A DNA stretch of 64,000 bases, from NCBI RefSeq assembly GCF_035917335.1, contig NZ_CP109067.1, positions 3,223,001 to 3,287,000 on the forward strand, written 5' to 3'. A program made the position numbers and the translations under genes. Positions 47,932 to 58,297 of this stretch are shown here, piece by piece. The stretch comes from Micromonospora sp. NBC_01813 (GTDB lineage Bacteria > Actinomycetota > Actinomycetes > Mycobacteriales > Micromonosporaceae). The notes beneath the pieces are model-generated. The model made no database searches, had not been told where the DNA came from, and was given only the letters and a program-made list of their open reading frames with translations. Within the stretch, counting starts at the first letter, position 1. Each line of letters begins with the position of its first letter.

Positions 47932-49239
47932 TCAGCGGCCCACCGGGTGGAACAGCTCCGGTGACGCGGTGTCCAACGGCACCGCCGACGGCGGCACCAG
48001 GCCGAGCTGCACCCCCTGGCGGGACAGCAACGTCTCCAGCATCCAGTCGGCGACCACCCGCGCCCGGTTTCCCGGCATCGACGCCAGGTGGTAGCCGCGG
48101 GTCACCACCTTGGCCAACGGGCCGGAGATCGGCACGTGCAGCGGGTTCGCCGCCGCCTGCGCGCCGCCGAGGTCGACCACGAAACCAAGATCCTTGTGCC
48201 GGTACGGGCGGAACGAGCCGTGCCCGTACGAGGCGGCCACATTGTGCGCGGCGAGCCGCCCCTGGCGTACGGCGTGCTGTGCGGTCATCGGGGTGACCTC
48301 GCCGGGGTGGCTCGGGTCGGGTACGGCGGCGGCGTCGCCACAGGCGTACACCTCGGGATGCTGCGGTACGGCGAGGAACTCGTCGACCACCAGCCGGCCC
48401 TTGATCGTGGTCAGGCCCAGGTCGCCGACGACCGGGTCGGGGCGTACTCCAACGCACCAGATCAACGACCGGGTGGAGATGAACTCGCCGTCGGACAGGT
48501 GCACCCCGTCGCTGGTCGCCTCCTGCACCGACGTGCCGAATCTGGTCTCGACACCCCGGGAGTCGAGCACCTTCTGTGCGGCGATCGACATCCGCTCGTC
48601 GAGTTCCGGCAGCACCCGGCCGGCGAGGTCGAGCAGCAGCCAGCGCACCTGCTGTCCGGCGAGTCGCGGATGGCGGCGGATCAGCAGGTCGGTGGCGGTG
48701 ACACAGTGCGCGGCGACCTCCGTACCGGTGTATCCGGCGCCGACCACGACGAAGGTGCACCGGGCGGCCCGCTCGGCGGGGTCGTCGGTCAGGTCGGCCA
48801 TCTCGATCTGCCGGGTCAGGTGCTCACGCAGGTAGAGAGCTTCGGGCAGGCCACGGAAGCCGTGCGCGTGCTCGTTGACGCCGGGGATCGGCAGCAGTTT
48901 GTTGACGCTGCCGACCGAGACGATCAGCCGGTCGTAGTGCAGGTCGGCGCGGGAACCGTCGCCGTCGACGTAGCAGACCCGCCGGTCCGGCAGGTCGATC
49001 TGGTCGATCTCCCCGAGCACCACCCGCACGTTCGGCAGGGTGTCCGGCAGCGACACGGCGACCCGGCGCGGCTCCAGCACCCCGGCGGCGACCTCCGGCA
49101 GCAGTGGCACGTACAGGAAGTAGTCGGTCGGGTTGATCAGGACGATCTCGGCCGCACCGCGGGCCAGCCGGGAAAGGGTACGGGCCGCCTGGTATCCGGC
49201 GAAACCGGCACCGACGATCACGATGCGCGGTCGACTCAT
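47932..49239 (-). CDS. NADH dehydrogenase-like FAD oxidoreductase (NDH-2 type)
   Basis: This 435-residue flavoprotein has two nucleotide-binding motifs: FAD at VIVGAGFAG (residues 8-15) and NAD(P)H at VVVGAGYTGTEVAAH. It also has VYACGDAAAVPDP and the middle signature FLYVPLLPEVAAG of type II NADH dehydrogenases. It would pass electrons to quinone at the inner membrane face. The C-terminal part is longer than the minimal family and may dock on the membrane. ATG 49239 gives a normal N-terminus. Confidence 0.9.
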   Translation of the reverse strand: MSRPRIVIVGAGFAGYQAARTLSRLARGAAEIVLINPTDYFLYVPLLPEVAAGVLEPRRVAVSLPDTLPNVRVVLGEIDQIDLPDRRVCYVDGDGSRADLHYDRLIVSVGSVNKLLPIPGVNEHAHGFRGLPEALYLREHLTRQIEMADLTDDPAERAARCTFVVVGAGYTGTEVAAHCVTATDLLIRRHPRLAGQQVRWLLLDLAGRVLPELDERMSIAAQKVLDSRGVETRFGTSVQEATSDGVHLSDGEFISTRSLIWCVGVRPDPVVGDLGLTTIKGRLVVDEFLAVPQHPEVYACGDAAAVPDPSHPGEVTPMTAQHAVRQGRLAAHNVAASYGHGSFRPYRHKDLGFVVDLGGAQAAANPLHVPISGPLAKVVTRGYHLASMPGNRARVVADWMLETLLSRQGVQLGLVPPSAVPLDTASPELFHPVGR

Positions 49240-49278
49240 TGCGGATCTCCGATCGATCTCGACTGTGGATCCGGAAGA

Positions 49279-49341
49279 GGGTGTCCCCGTGCCTGCTGGG
49301 CCCGGGCGCCGGGGAGACCAGCAAACTCTTCGGGGACACCC
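49279..49341. terminator. Nested hairpin downstream of the CBS gene
   Basis: GGGTGTCCCCG (49279-49289) pairs with CGGGGACACCC (49331-49341), and TGCTGG (49294-49299) pairs with CCAGCA (49318-49323) inside it. It lies after the CBS protein stop and before the oxidoreductase gene. Confidence 0.5.
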
Positions 49342-49407
49342 ACCAGAGGGTTCCCGACACCTCTCGCCGGTAAACGGCTCGGCGAGCCGCCCGACGGCGA
49401 GCGGCGC

Positions 49408-49824
49408 TCAGTTGTTCGGTTCGTCGGTGCTGATGTCGGCCAGCACCGAGTCGGGCTCCCATTCGACGGCCAGGTCACCCATGGAGACCACACCGACCAG
49501 GCGCCCGTCGTCGACCACCGGCAGTCGGCGTACCGAGTAGGTCCGCATCAGTTCGGCGGCCGCGACGGCATCGTCGTACGGCGACACGACGACCACGTCC
49601 TCGGTCAGGATCTGGTTCAGCTGGGTGCTGGCCGGGTCCATTTCGGAAGCCACCGCCCTGACCGTGATGTCCCGGTCGGTGACGATTCCTTGGATTTCGC
49701 TGCCATCGGTGACGATGATGTCGCCAATGTCGGCATCACGCATCTGTCGCGCCGCTGCGGTCAGCATGTCGTTCGCGTCCATGGTGAACGGCCGGGCGGT
49801 CATGAACTCTCCAACGGTCGTCAT
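49408..49824 (-). CDS. CBS domain protein
   Basis: This 138-residue protein is two CBS domains: TVGEFMTARPFTMDANDMLTAAARQMRDADIGDIIVTD and LTEDVVVVSPYDDAVAAAELMRTYSVRRLPVVDDGRLVGVVSMGDLA. Such stand-alone proteins bind adenosine ligands and act as energy or stress sensors. ATG 49824 follows AGGAG by six bases; the ATG three bases earlier is less well placed. Confidence 0.92.
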   Translation of the reverse strand: MTTVGEFMTARPFTMDANDMLTAAARQMRDADIGDIIVTDGSEIQGIVTDRDITVRAVASEMDPASTQLNQILTEDVVVVSPYDDAVAAAELMRTYSVRRLPVVDDGRLVGVVSMGDLAVEWEPDSVLADISTDEPNN

Positions 49825-50014
49825 CATGCGCTCCTCTCGGTGTCGGCGCCAGGTCCGGACTACCCGGGGGCGGACCCGAAAAACCAATCCCGGCCGCAGG
49901 TCATCCTGTCCGCGTGGGCAGGCCGGGAAGGGCCGGATCGGCTAGGCTCGGAGACCGGGTACGGCTGCGGCGCTCGGGGCGCACGAAGCGGGCAAGCCGG
50001 GTAGGGAGCACGTC

Positions 50015-51151
50015 GTGTCGGTACGCCGCGTCAGCTGGCGTACGCCTCATTTGCCGGCTTGGCGGCTTCCGCCGCTGGCGGACCGGTCGTGGTGGCAGCG
50101 CACCGAGCGCTGGCGCGGGCTGCCGGCGGCCTTCGCCCTGATCACGGCGATCACCGTGATCGAGCTGCTGACCCAGACCGACGCGGTCGTCCTTGGTTTC
50201 CTGTCGCTCGCCCCACTGCTCGCCGCCGCCGTCGAGGCGACCCGGCGCACGGCGCTGGTCGCCGTCGTCGCCTGCGTCGTGGCACTGGTCGCCGGCCTGC
50301 CCAGCGGCATGTTCGGCAGCCTGGACCATCTGCTGCGGACCAGCGTCGTCTTCGCCGTCGGCATCGTGTCGATCTACGTGGCCCGCTCCCGCAACCTGCG
50401 GGAGGCGCGACTGCGCCGGATGACCGAGATCGCCGAGGTGGCGCAGCGGGCCGTGTTGCGGACCCCGCCGCCGACGCTGGGCGGTCTCGCCCTGGTCGCC
50501 CGCTACCTGTCCGCCTCGGAGGCGGCGAACGTCGGCGGTGACCTGTACGCGGTCGTGGACAGCCAGTACGGAGTACGGCTGATCATCGGGGACGCGTGCG
50601 GCAAGGGACTGCAGGCGGTGCAGATGTCGGCGACCGTGATGGGAGCGTTCCGGCAGTCCGCCTTCGTCCAGCCGGATCTGGCGGCGGTCGCCGCCGACCT
50701 GGACCAGGCGGTCCACCGCGACGGGGTCAGCACCGGGCAGCCGGCCCAGTTCGTGACCGCCGCGCTGGTGGAGTTGACCACGGACACCCTGACGGTGATC
50801 AACTGTGGGCATCCGGCACCGGCCCTGCGGACCGCCGACGGCATCCTGCAGATCCTGGACCCGACGCACCGACACCCGCCGTTGGGGCTACGCCGTGGCG
50901 CACCCGATCCGCAACGGCTGACCCGCCCCTGGCGGGCCGGTGACCGGCTGCTGCTCTACACCGACGGGCTGGTCGAGTCGCGTAACGGCCGGGGTGAGTT
51001 CCTCGCCCCGGCCCGGGTCACCGCCTGCCTCGACCTGCCGCAGCGCGAAGAGGTCCTGGACCGGATCGTCGCCGAGCTGCACCGGCACGCCGGCGGCCAG
51101 ATCGGCGACGACGCCGCCCTGCTGCTCGTCGAGCGCCAGGGCGGCGACTGA
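50015..51151 (+). CDS. PP2C-type (RsbU/SpoIIE) membrane phosphatase
   Basis: This 378-residue protein has three to four N-terminal membrane helices (residues 35-125) and a C-terminal PP2C/SpoIIE phosphatase. Metal ligands sit in NVGGDLYAVVD, IGDACGKGLQA, LYTDGLVESRN and GDDAALLLVE. It would remove phosphate from an anti-anti-sigma factor in a partner-switching pathway, though no such partner is in the window. GGGAG lies six bases before GTG 50015. Confidence 0.92.
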   Translation: MSVRRVSWRTPHLPAWRLPPLADRSWWQRTERWRGLPAAFALITAITVIELLTQTDAVVLGFLSLAPLLAAAVEATRRTALVAVVACVVALVAGLPSGMFGSLDHLLRTSVVFAVGIVSIYVARSRNLREARLRRMTEIAEVAQRAVLRTPPPTLGGLALVARYLSASEAANVGGDLYAVVDSQYGVRLIIGDACGKGLQAVQMSATVMGAFRQSAFVQPDLAAVAADLDQAVHRDGVSTGQPAQFVTAALVELTTDTLTVINCGHPAPALRTADGILQILDPTHRHPPLGLRRGAPDPQRLTRPWRAGDRLLLYTDGLVESRNGRGEFLAPARVTACLDLPQREEVLDRIVAELHRHAGGQIGDDAALLLVERQGGD

Positions 51152-51195
51152 CCGATCGTGCCCGGGCGCTGCGCCGAAGCAGCTTGGACGGCACC

Positions 51196-53019
<1,824 letters not shown>

Positions 53020-53158
53020 CAGCGCTCGCCTCTCTGCGGCACATTTGCGGACACCCGGGTACAACGGACAACACACCCTCAAGGGTTCGAATGTGTTTGC
53101 CCGCCTACTTTCGGCGAGGAAGTAGTCGTTTGGTGACCGCGTTCACAGCAGAAGGATT

Positions 53159-53215
53159 CGAGGGGAGCGCCATTGCCCTGATGCGAGCGCTTTGAGGTCG
53201 ATGACGCTCCCCTCG
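53159..53215. terminator. Hairpin downstream of the DksA-like gene
   Basis: CGAGGGGAGCG (53159-53169) and its inverted copy (53205-53215) form an 11-bp stem with a 35-base loop just after the zinc-finger gene stop. Confidence 0.5.
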
Positions 53216-53223
53216 GCGAGGGT

Positions 53224-53535
53224 TCAGCTGGTGCAGGGCACGCAGTAGCGGGCGTGCGGCAGGATCTCCAGCCGCTCCCGGGGGATGTCGCCGCCGCACT
53301 TGTCGCAGCGGCCGTACCTGCCTTCGGCGATCCGGGCCAACGCCTCGACGGCCTGGTCGTAGCCACGGCGGGCGGCCACGATCAGCGCGGCCTGGGTGTG
53401 CGCGTCCCGTGGGTCGCCGGTGTCGTCGGTGAGTTCGGTCAGTTGGGCCCGGTGCATGTCCAACTGGTCAGCCAGTTGGACCCGTGCCTGCTCGATCCAT
53501 TCGCTGGTGTTCCTGCCCTGCAGTTCGGTGCTCAT
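53224..53535 (-). CDS. TraR/DksA family zinc-finger protein
   Basis: This 103-residue protein has a helical N-terminus and the C4 zinc finger CDKCGGDIPRERLEILPHARYCVPC of the DksA/TraR family, which binds RNA polymerase and alters promoter choice. Actinobacterial members are short. AGGAG lies five bases before ATG 53535. The 343-base spacer upstream (53536-53878) holds no gene; it contains two hairpins (53557-53583, 53652-53674) and the PadR operator. Confidence 0.92.
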   Translation of the reverse strand: MSTELQGRNTSEWIEQARVQLADQLDMHRAQLTELTDDTGDPRDAHTQAALIVAARRGYDQAVEALARIAEGRYGRCDKCGGDIPRERLEILPHARYCVPCTS

Positions 53536-53651
53536 CAGGTCTCCTGAAACAGAAAAAGGGCCGAAGCTGATGTGCTTCGCCCTGGTGGCCGTCGGATGGA
53601 TGTACCCGGCCACCGGGAGGACCTCGACCGGTGGGCACGGGCACGACGATG

Positions 53652-53674
53652 GGAGCCGTGACAGTCACGGCTCC
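53652..53674. promoter_or_regulatory. Near-perfect palindrome in the DksA/PadR spacer
   Basis: GGAGCCGTGAC and its perfect inverted copy flank a single A. It could be an operator for the zinc-finger gene or a hairpin in its leader. A second imperfect stem lies at 53557-53583, near the start of that gene. Confidence 0.4.
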
Positions 53675-53802
53675 GTCGCGCTGCGCTGGGGCACCCATCC
53701 GGCAACCATAGGCCGGCTCTATTGGAAAGCCAACCGGTTACCCACCGGCGCCACGCCCCACCCAGGGACAGTCCACCGCCCAGCCGACCCTTGCACACCC
53801 CC

Positions 53803-53857
53803 ACTAGTCTGAGATACAACTAGTCGAGGATCGAGCTACAACTGGAAGACAACTAGT
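53803..53857 (+). promoter_or_regulatory. ACTAGT repeats, probable PadR operator
   Basis: ACTAGT occurs at 53803-53808, 53819-53824 and 53852-53857, spaced 16 and 33 bases, the last two within the longer repeat ACAACTAGTCG. They precede the PadR gene by 22 to 76 bases. TAGTCT (53805-53810) may be the -10 hexamer. Confidence 0.5.
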
Positions 53858-53878
53858 CGGAGGATGGAGGTGCAACCC

Positions 53879-54280
53879 GTGGGTGCCACGAACGATCCGG
53901 CGGCCGGCTGGATCCGGGCCGGGCTCGGGCTGGCGATCATGGCCGTCCTCACCGAGGGCGACCGGCACGGGTACGCGCTGGCGCAGCGGCTGGCCGAGTT
54001 CGGCCTCGGCCCGATCCGTGGCGGCGCGCTCTATCCGGTGCTCAACCGGCTGGAGGCCGAGGAGACGGTGCGCTCCGACTGGCTACCGGGCGAGGGCGGC
54101 CCCGGGCGGAAGGTCTACTCGATCACCGACGCCGGTCGACGACGGCTGGCGGATGAAAGCGCCAGATGGGGCGATTTCACCGGCGCGTTCGACCGGCTGC
54201 TCGCGGCAACCGGGAGCGACGACAGTGACCACCCGGCAACCGGCAACGGCACTGCACCTGGGGAGGACAAAAGATCATGA
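53879..54280 (+). CDS. PadR family transcriptional regulator
   Basis: This 133-residue PadR protein has LGLAIMAVLTEGDRHGYALAQRLAEFGLGPIRGGALYPVLNRLEAEE and GGPGRKVYSITDAGRRRLADE. It is coupled to a HAAS membrane protein by ATGA overlap. GTG 53879 has GGAGG eight bases upstream; ATG 53864 is too close to that site. ACTAGT repeats upstream probably mediate autoregulation. Confidence 0.92.
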   Translation: MGATNDPAAGWIRAGLGLAIMAVLTEGDRHGYALAQRLAEFGLGPIRGGALYPVLNRLEAEETVRSDWLPGEGGPGRKVYSITDAGRRRLADESARWGDFTGAFDRLLAATGSDDSDHPATGNGTAPGEDKRS

Positions 54281-55305
54281 CGGAACCATTCGAGCAGTGG
54301 GAGCTACCAGCCCGGCTCGCGCTGGGCGACCGGGGCGTCGGGTATCACCTGGCGAACCCGATCATCGCCGACGTGCAGGCGCACTGCGTCTACACCGGCG
54401 AAAGCCCGTACGACGCGTTCGGGTCTCCTGAGGAGTTCGCCACGGTCGCGGCAGCGGAGCAGCCGGCGCACCTGCGGGAGAACCCGGACCGGGCGGGCAT
54501 GACCCCGAGCGACTACCTGTCCGGCGGACTCATCCTCCTGGCGTTGGCCGGGCTGCTGGGCACGGTGGTGTTCGCGATCCTGGAGCGGACGCTCACCTTC
54601 GCTGCCACCCCCGCAGCCCTGACCGGGATGCTCCTCGTCGGCCTGACGGTGTTCGTCACCCGCAGCGTGCCCGACGCGTTGCGCGCCGCTGGCCGGCCAC
54701 GGCTGGCAGCCGGATCGTTCGCCCTCGTCGCGCTGCTGATCGGGCTCGCCGTGACGGCGTTCTTCGCGCTGCCGCGTGAGCCGGTCTTTCCCCTTCCGGC
54801 CCTCGCGATCGTCGGGGTCTCACTGCTGGTGCTGGTGCTGCAGCTGCGCGGGCCGAAGAAGCCGAGTCAGCCGATCGTGCACACCCCGCCGACCCCACGC
54901 TCCGGGGCGCACGACGACGCCGACGCCGCGTGGTTCCGGCAGCTGACCGGCCTGCTGGTCGGCCGCTACGACCTCACCCCGCAGCGCGCCGCCGAGCTGG
55001 CCCGCCAGGCCCGCGACCACCTCGCCGCCAGCGGCGGCGACTCCCCCACAGCCGAGTTCGGACCGATCGAGGAGTACGCCCGGGACCTCGCCGAACACGA
55101 ACCGGCCGGCCGCGACCCGTTCTGGCGGACGCCGCCGGCCATGCTGATCGGCTGCCTCGCCGGGATCAGCCTCGCGACCAGCGCGTTCCTCGCCTGGTCC
55201 GCCGAGGGGCACTACTGGGCGGCGTACGGCATCGCCCTGCCGGCCGGCCTGGGCTCGCTGTGGTACGCGGGCGGCTACCTCCGCACCCTTCTGCGGCGGA
55301 GCTGA
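54277..55305 (+). CDS. HAAS-domain membrane protein
   Basis: This 342-residue protein begins with a HAAS-like helical domain (residues 1-65, GVGYHLANPIIADVQAHCVYTGESPYDAFGSPEEFA), then four membrane helices. A second similar helical domain follows (residues about 210-275, AAWFRQLTGLLVGRYDLTPQRAAELARQARDHLAAS, FGPIEEYARDLAE) and two more helices. Such proteins are partners of PadR regulators. The doubling of the HAAS unit suggests internal duplication. Function is unknown. Confidence 0.78.
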   Translation: MTEPFEQWELPARLALGDRGVGYHLANPIIADVQAHCVYTGESPYDAFGSPEEFATVAAAEQPAHLRENPDRAGMTPSDYLSGGLILLALAGLLGTVVFAILERTLTFAATPAALTGMLLVGLTVFVTRSVPDALRAAGRPRLAAGSFALVALLIGLAVTAFFALPREPVFPLPALAIVGVSLLVLVLQLRGPKKPSQPIVHTPPTPRSGAHDDADAAWFRQLTGLLVGRYDLTPQRAAELARQARDHLAASGGDSPTAEFGPIEEYARDLAEHEPAGRDPFWRTPPAMLIGCLAGISLATSAFLAWSAEGHYWAAYGIALPAGLGSLWYAGGYLRTLLRRS

Positions 55306-55334
55306 GCAGGCGGCGCTGAACTCGACGTGCCCGC

Positions 55335-55372
55335 ACTGCTGGCCGGTCCAGGTAAAGGGACCGGCCAGCAGT
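55335..55372. terminator. Bidirectional terminator, 15-bp perfect stem
   Basis: ACTGCTGGCCGGTCC (55335-55349) and its perfect inverted copy (55358-55372) flank an 8-base loop between the convergent HAAS and M16 genes. Confidence 0.85.
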
Positions 55373-55384
55373 TGTCGCGACAGG

Positions 55385-56728
55385 TCAGGAGGCGTCGACC
55401 AGCTCCCCCAGACCGGACGCAGTCAGCTCGTCGCGGATCTGTGCGGCGTCGCCCTCGACCACCAAGGTGAGCCCCTCGGCCTGCAGGTGGTTCGCGGCGG
55501 CCGCCGAGACCTGCTCCACCGTGGCCGACAGCAACTGCTCCCGCAGCTTGGCGTGGTAGTCGTCGGGCAGCCCGTGTACGACCAGGGTCCCCAGCGCACT
55601 GGCGATCGCGCCCGGGGTCTGCAGCTCGACCGAGAGCTGCCCGGCCCGCCACGACCGGGCCACGGTCAGCTCCTCCTCGGTCACCCCCTCGGCCTGGGTA
55701 CGCGACACCTCGCCGACCGCATCGATCAGGGCGGGCGCGGTGACTCCGGTCTGCACGCTGGAGCTGACCGAGAACCGGCCGAACCGGCGGGACATCCCGA
55801 AATCCGACCGGATGCCGTACGTGTAGCCGCGTACCTCGCGGATCAGATGGTTGAGCCGGGAGGTGAACGCACCACCGAGGACGGTGCTGGCCAGGCTCAT
55901 CGACACGTAGTCGGGGTGCGCCCGGTGCGGCGCGGGGTGGCCGAGCCGCAGGGTGGACTGCACCGCGCCGGGCCGGTCGACCAGGATGATCCGTCGCTGG
56001 TCGCGCAGCACGACCGGCAGCGGCGGGTCGGCCGGCGGCGACTCGCCGGTGGCCGCACCGAAGGCGGCCGTACCGAGCGCGTCCAGGTCGATCAGGTCGA
56101 GGTCACCGGCGACCAGCAGGGTGCCGGGGCGGGTCAACCAGTCGCGGTGGAACTCGACGACGTCGTCCACTGTCACCGCCGCCACCGAGTCCGGGTCGCC
56201 GCCCATCGGCCGGCCGTGTCGCTGGTCGGTGCCGAACAGGTCGGCCCGCAGCGCGGCGTCGGCCCGTGGGCCCGGGTTGGCCCAGTACATCCGCAACGCG
56301 GTCGCCTCGTCGTCGCGTACCCGCTCGACGTCGGCCGGGTCGAGCCGGGGGGTCCGGACCGCTTCGGCGAGCAACTCGACGGCGGCGCCGAGCCGGTCGG
56401 CGCTGACCTGCACGCCGACCCGGAACGAATCCCAGTCGGCGGAGACGAACAGTTCGGTGCCGAGACCTTCCAGGGCCAGCGCGTACGCGGCGGAGTCCCG
56501 GCTGCCGGTGCCCTCCTCCAGCGCCTTGGCGAGCACGCCGGCGAGACCTTCCCGGCCGGCGGGTTCGCGGCCGGCTCCGGCGTCGAGCAGCAGGGTGGCC
56601 ACGGCCAGCCGGTGGCCGGGCAGGTGGGCGGCGACGACCTGGCCGCCGGCCACCGTCCGGCGGATCACGGCCGGGAAGCGGTACGGCCGGGCCGCGCCCG
56701 CCTCGGGACGCTGCGCGATGATCGTCAC
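55385..56728 (-). CDS. M16 peptidase-like, non-catalytic partner
   Basis: This 447-residue protein has the two-domain M16 fold but lacks the zinc motif: the place of HxxEH reads GLAGVLAKALEEG. The C-terminal domain keeps GGAFTSRLNHLIREVRGYTYG, the arginine/tyrosine substrate-binding signature. In bacterial M16B pairs, this subunit completes the active clamp with the catalytic partner. Its GTG overlaps the catalytic gene stop (GTGA). Confidence 0.9.
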   Translation of the reverse strand: MTIIAQRPEAGAARPYRFPAVIRRTVAGGQVVAAHLPGHRLAVATLLLDAGAGREPAGREGLAGVLAKALEEGTGSRDSAAYALALEGLGTELFVSADWDSFRVGVQVSADRLGAAVELLAEAVRTPRLDPADVERVRDDEATALRMYWANPGPRADAALRADLFGTDQRHGRPMGGDPDSVAAVTVDDVVEFHRDWLTRPGTLLVAGDLDLIDLDALGTAAFGAATGESPPADPPLPVVLRDQRRIILVDRPGAVQSTLRLGHPAPHRAHPDYVSMSLASTVLGGAFTSRLNHLIREVRGYTYGIRSDFGMSRRFGRFSVSSSVQTGVTAPALIDAVGEVSRTQAEGVTEEELTVARSWRAGQLSVELQTPGAIASALGTLVVHGLPDDYHAKLREQLLSATVEQVSAAAANHLQAEGLTLVVEGDAAQIRDELTASGLGELVDAS

Positions 56729-58017
56729 TTGTCGCCCTCCGGCAGGTAGCTGAGCTGGACCCGGTTGTCGGCCCGCAGCAGGCGGGCGGCCTCGTCGTTG
56801 ACCGTCTCGGCGGTGACCGACAGCCAGCCGGGCAGCCGCTGCGCGGCACGCGCCGGGTCGCCGAACTGGGTGGTGTAGCGGCCGAGCAGGTCGGCCCGGC
56901 CTTCGAAGGTGGCGACCTGCCGCCACCAGGCGGTGGTCAGCAGCGCCTTGGCCCGGTCCACCTCGACGTCGGTGACGCCGTCGCGGGCGACCTCGTCGAG
57001 GACCCCGATCAGGCCGTCGGCGAGACGCTCGGCGGTCACCTCCGGCTGGGCGGTCGCGGTAATGATCAGCGGCGCGGGTGCGTGCGCCAGGTCGACGCCG
57101 TACGCGCCGAGGTAGTCGGGCTGGGCGATCCGGGCACCGTCGGCGAGCCGCTGGTAGAGCCGGCTGCCCCGGCCGCTGCCCAGCACGGTGCCGAGCACGG
57201 TCGTCACGTCGTAGGCCGGGGTGCCGAACGGCTGGGTCCGGTAGGCGACGTAGTGCCGGATGCCCGGCACCTCGGCGGTGACGGTCTCGGTGACCGGGCC
57301 GTCCAGCGGCGCCGGGTGGTGTCCGTCCGGGGCGGGCGGGATGTCCTCGCGGGTGGCGATGCCGCCGAAGTACTTGTCGGCGAGGCTGAACACCTCGTCG
57401 GCGTCGGTGTCGCCGACGACGGTCAGCACCGCGTTGTTCGGCGCGTAGTACATCTGGTGGAACGCCTGGAAGGTCGCCAGGTCGGCGGCGTTCAGGTCGT
57501 CCATCGAGCCGATGGTGGCGTGGTGGTACGGGTGCCCGACCGGGTAGAGCAGCGGCAGCAGCCGCAGCCAGGCGTCGCCGTACGGCACGTTGTCGTAGCG
57601 CTGTCGGCGCTCGTTCTTGACCACTTCGCGCTGGTTGTCCAGGGTCTCCTGGGTCAGCGCCGGCACCAGCCCGCCCATCCGGTCGGCTTCCAACCACAGG
57701 GCCAGGGCGAGATGCTCGGCCGGGACGGTCTCGAAGTAGTTGGTCCGGTCCGGGTTGGTGGTGGCGTTGAGCGAGCCACCCGCTCCCTGCACCAGTTTCA
57801 TGTGCTCGGTCTTGGCCACGTTGACCGAGCCTTCGAACATCAGGTGCTCGAAGAGGTGGGCGAATCCGGTCCGGCCAGTGGGCTCGTGGCGCGAGCCCAC
57901 GTCGTACCAGAGATTGACCGCGACCACCGGCACGCTGGAGTCGGGGCTGACGACGACCCGCAGGCCGTTGTCCAGCCGGGTGGTCTCGATCGGCCAGGGG
58001 TACCCGTTGGGCGACAT
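56725..58017 (-). CDS. M16 family zinc metallopeptidase, catalytic subunit
   Basis: This 430-residue protein has the inverted zinc motif HLFEH (54-58) in GFAHLFEHLMFEG and a downstream glutamate region. It cuts peptides and forms a heterodimer with the next gene product. ATG 58017 is supported by TAACGT (minus strand 58030-58025) seven bases upstream, a leaderless promoter; the frame extends to 58044 without a signal. The location is probably cytoplasmic. Confidence 0.93.
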   Translation of the reverse strand: MSPNGYPWPIETTRLDNGLRVVVSPDSSVPVVAVNLWYDVGSRHEPTGRTGFAHLFEHLMFEGSVNVAKTEHMKLVQGAGGSLNATTNPDRTNYFETVPAEHLALALWLEADRMGGLVPALTQETLDNQREVVKNERRQRYDNVPYGDAWLRLLPLLYPVGHPYHHATIGSMDDLNAADLATFQAFHQMYYAPNNAVLTVVGDTDADEVFSLADKYFGGIATREDIPPAPDGHHPAPLDGPVTETVTAEVPGIRHYVAYRTQPFGTPAYDVTTVLGTVLGSGRGSRLYQRLADGARIAQPDYLGAYGVDLAHAPAPLIITATAQPEVTAERLADGLIGVLDEVARDGVTDVEVDRAKALLTTAWWRQVATFEGRADLLGRYTTQFGDPARAAQRLPGWLSVTAETVNDEAARLLRADNRVQLSYLPEGDK

Positions 58018-58071
58018 GTGCTCGACGTTAGCTGATCCGGACACAGGGCGACCGCACCGGGCCGAGCCCGG

Positions 58072-58239
58072 TCAGCCCGGTGGTTCCGTACGCCGGTCGG
58101 AGTCGGCGAGGATCGCCGCTGCCTGCCGGATCGGGTCGTCGCTGCCGGCCGCCTCCTCCTCGGGCAGCAGGTGGCCGGCCCGGGATTCGATCCGGTCGGC
58201 CTCGGTCTGCGCGTCCGCTTCGTGGGAGTCAGTACTCAT
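58072..58239 (-). CDS. Small acidic hypothetical protein
   Basis: This 55-residue protein begins MSTDSHEADAQTEADRIESR and ends with a helical ADSDRR region. It is hydrophilic, without signal or membrane segment, and keeps the codon bias of the region. It probably belongs to a group of small conserved actinobacterial proteins of unknown role. No good ribosome site was seen. Confidence 0.55.
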   Translation of the reverse strand: MSTDSHEADAQTEADRIESRAGHLLPEEEAAGSDDPIRQAAAILADSDRRTEPPG

Positions 58240-58297
58240 GGGTTCCGCAGTTACCCAACTGGCTCGCCGGCTACGCCTGGCCGGCCGGCGGGGCGGC

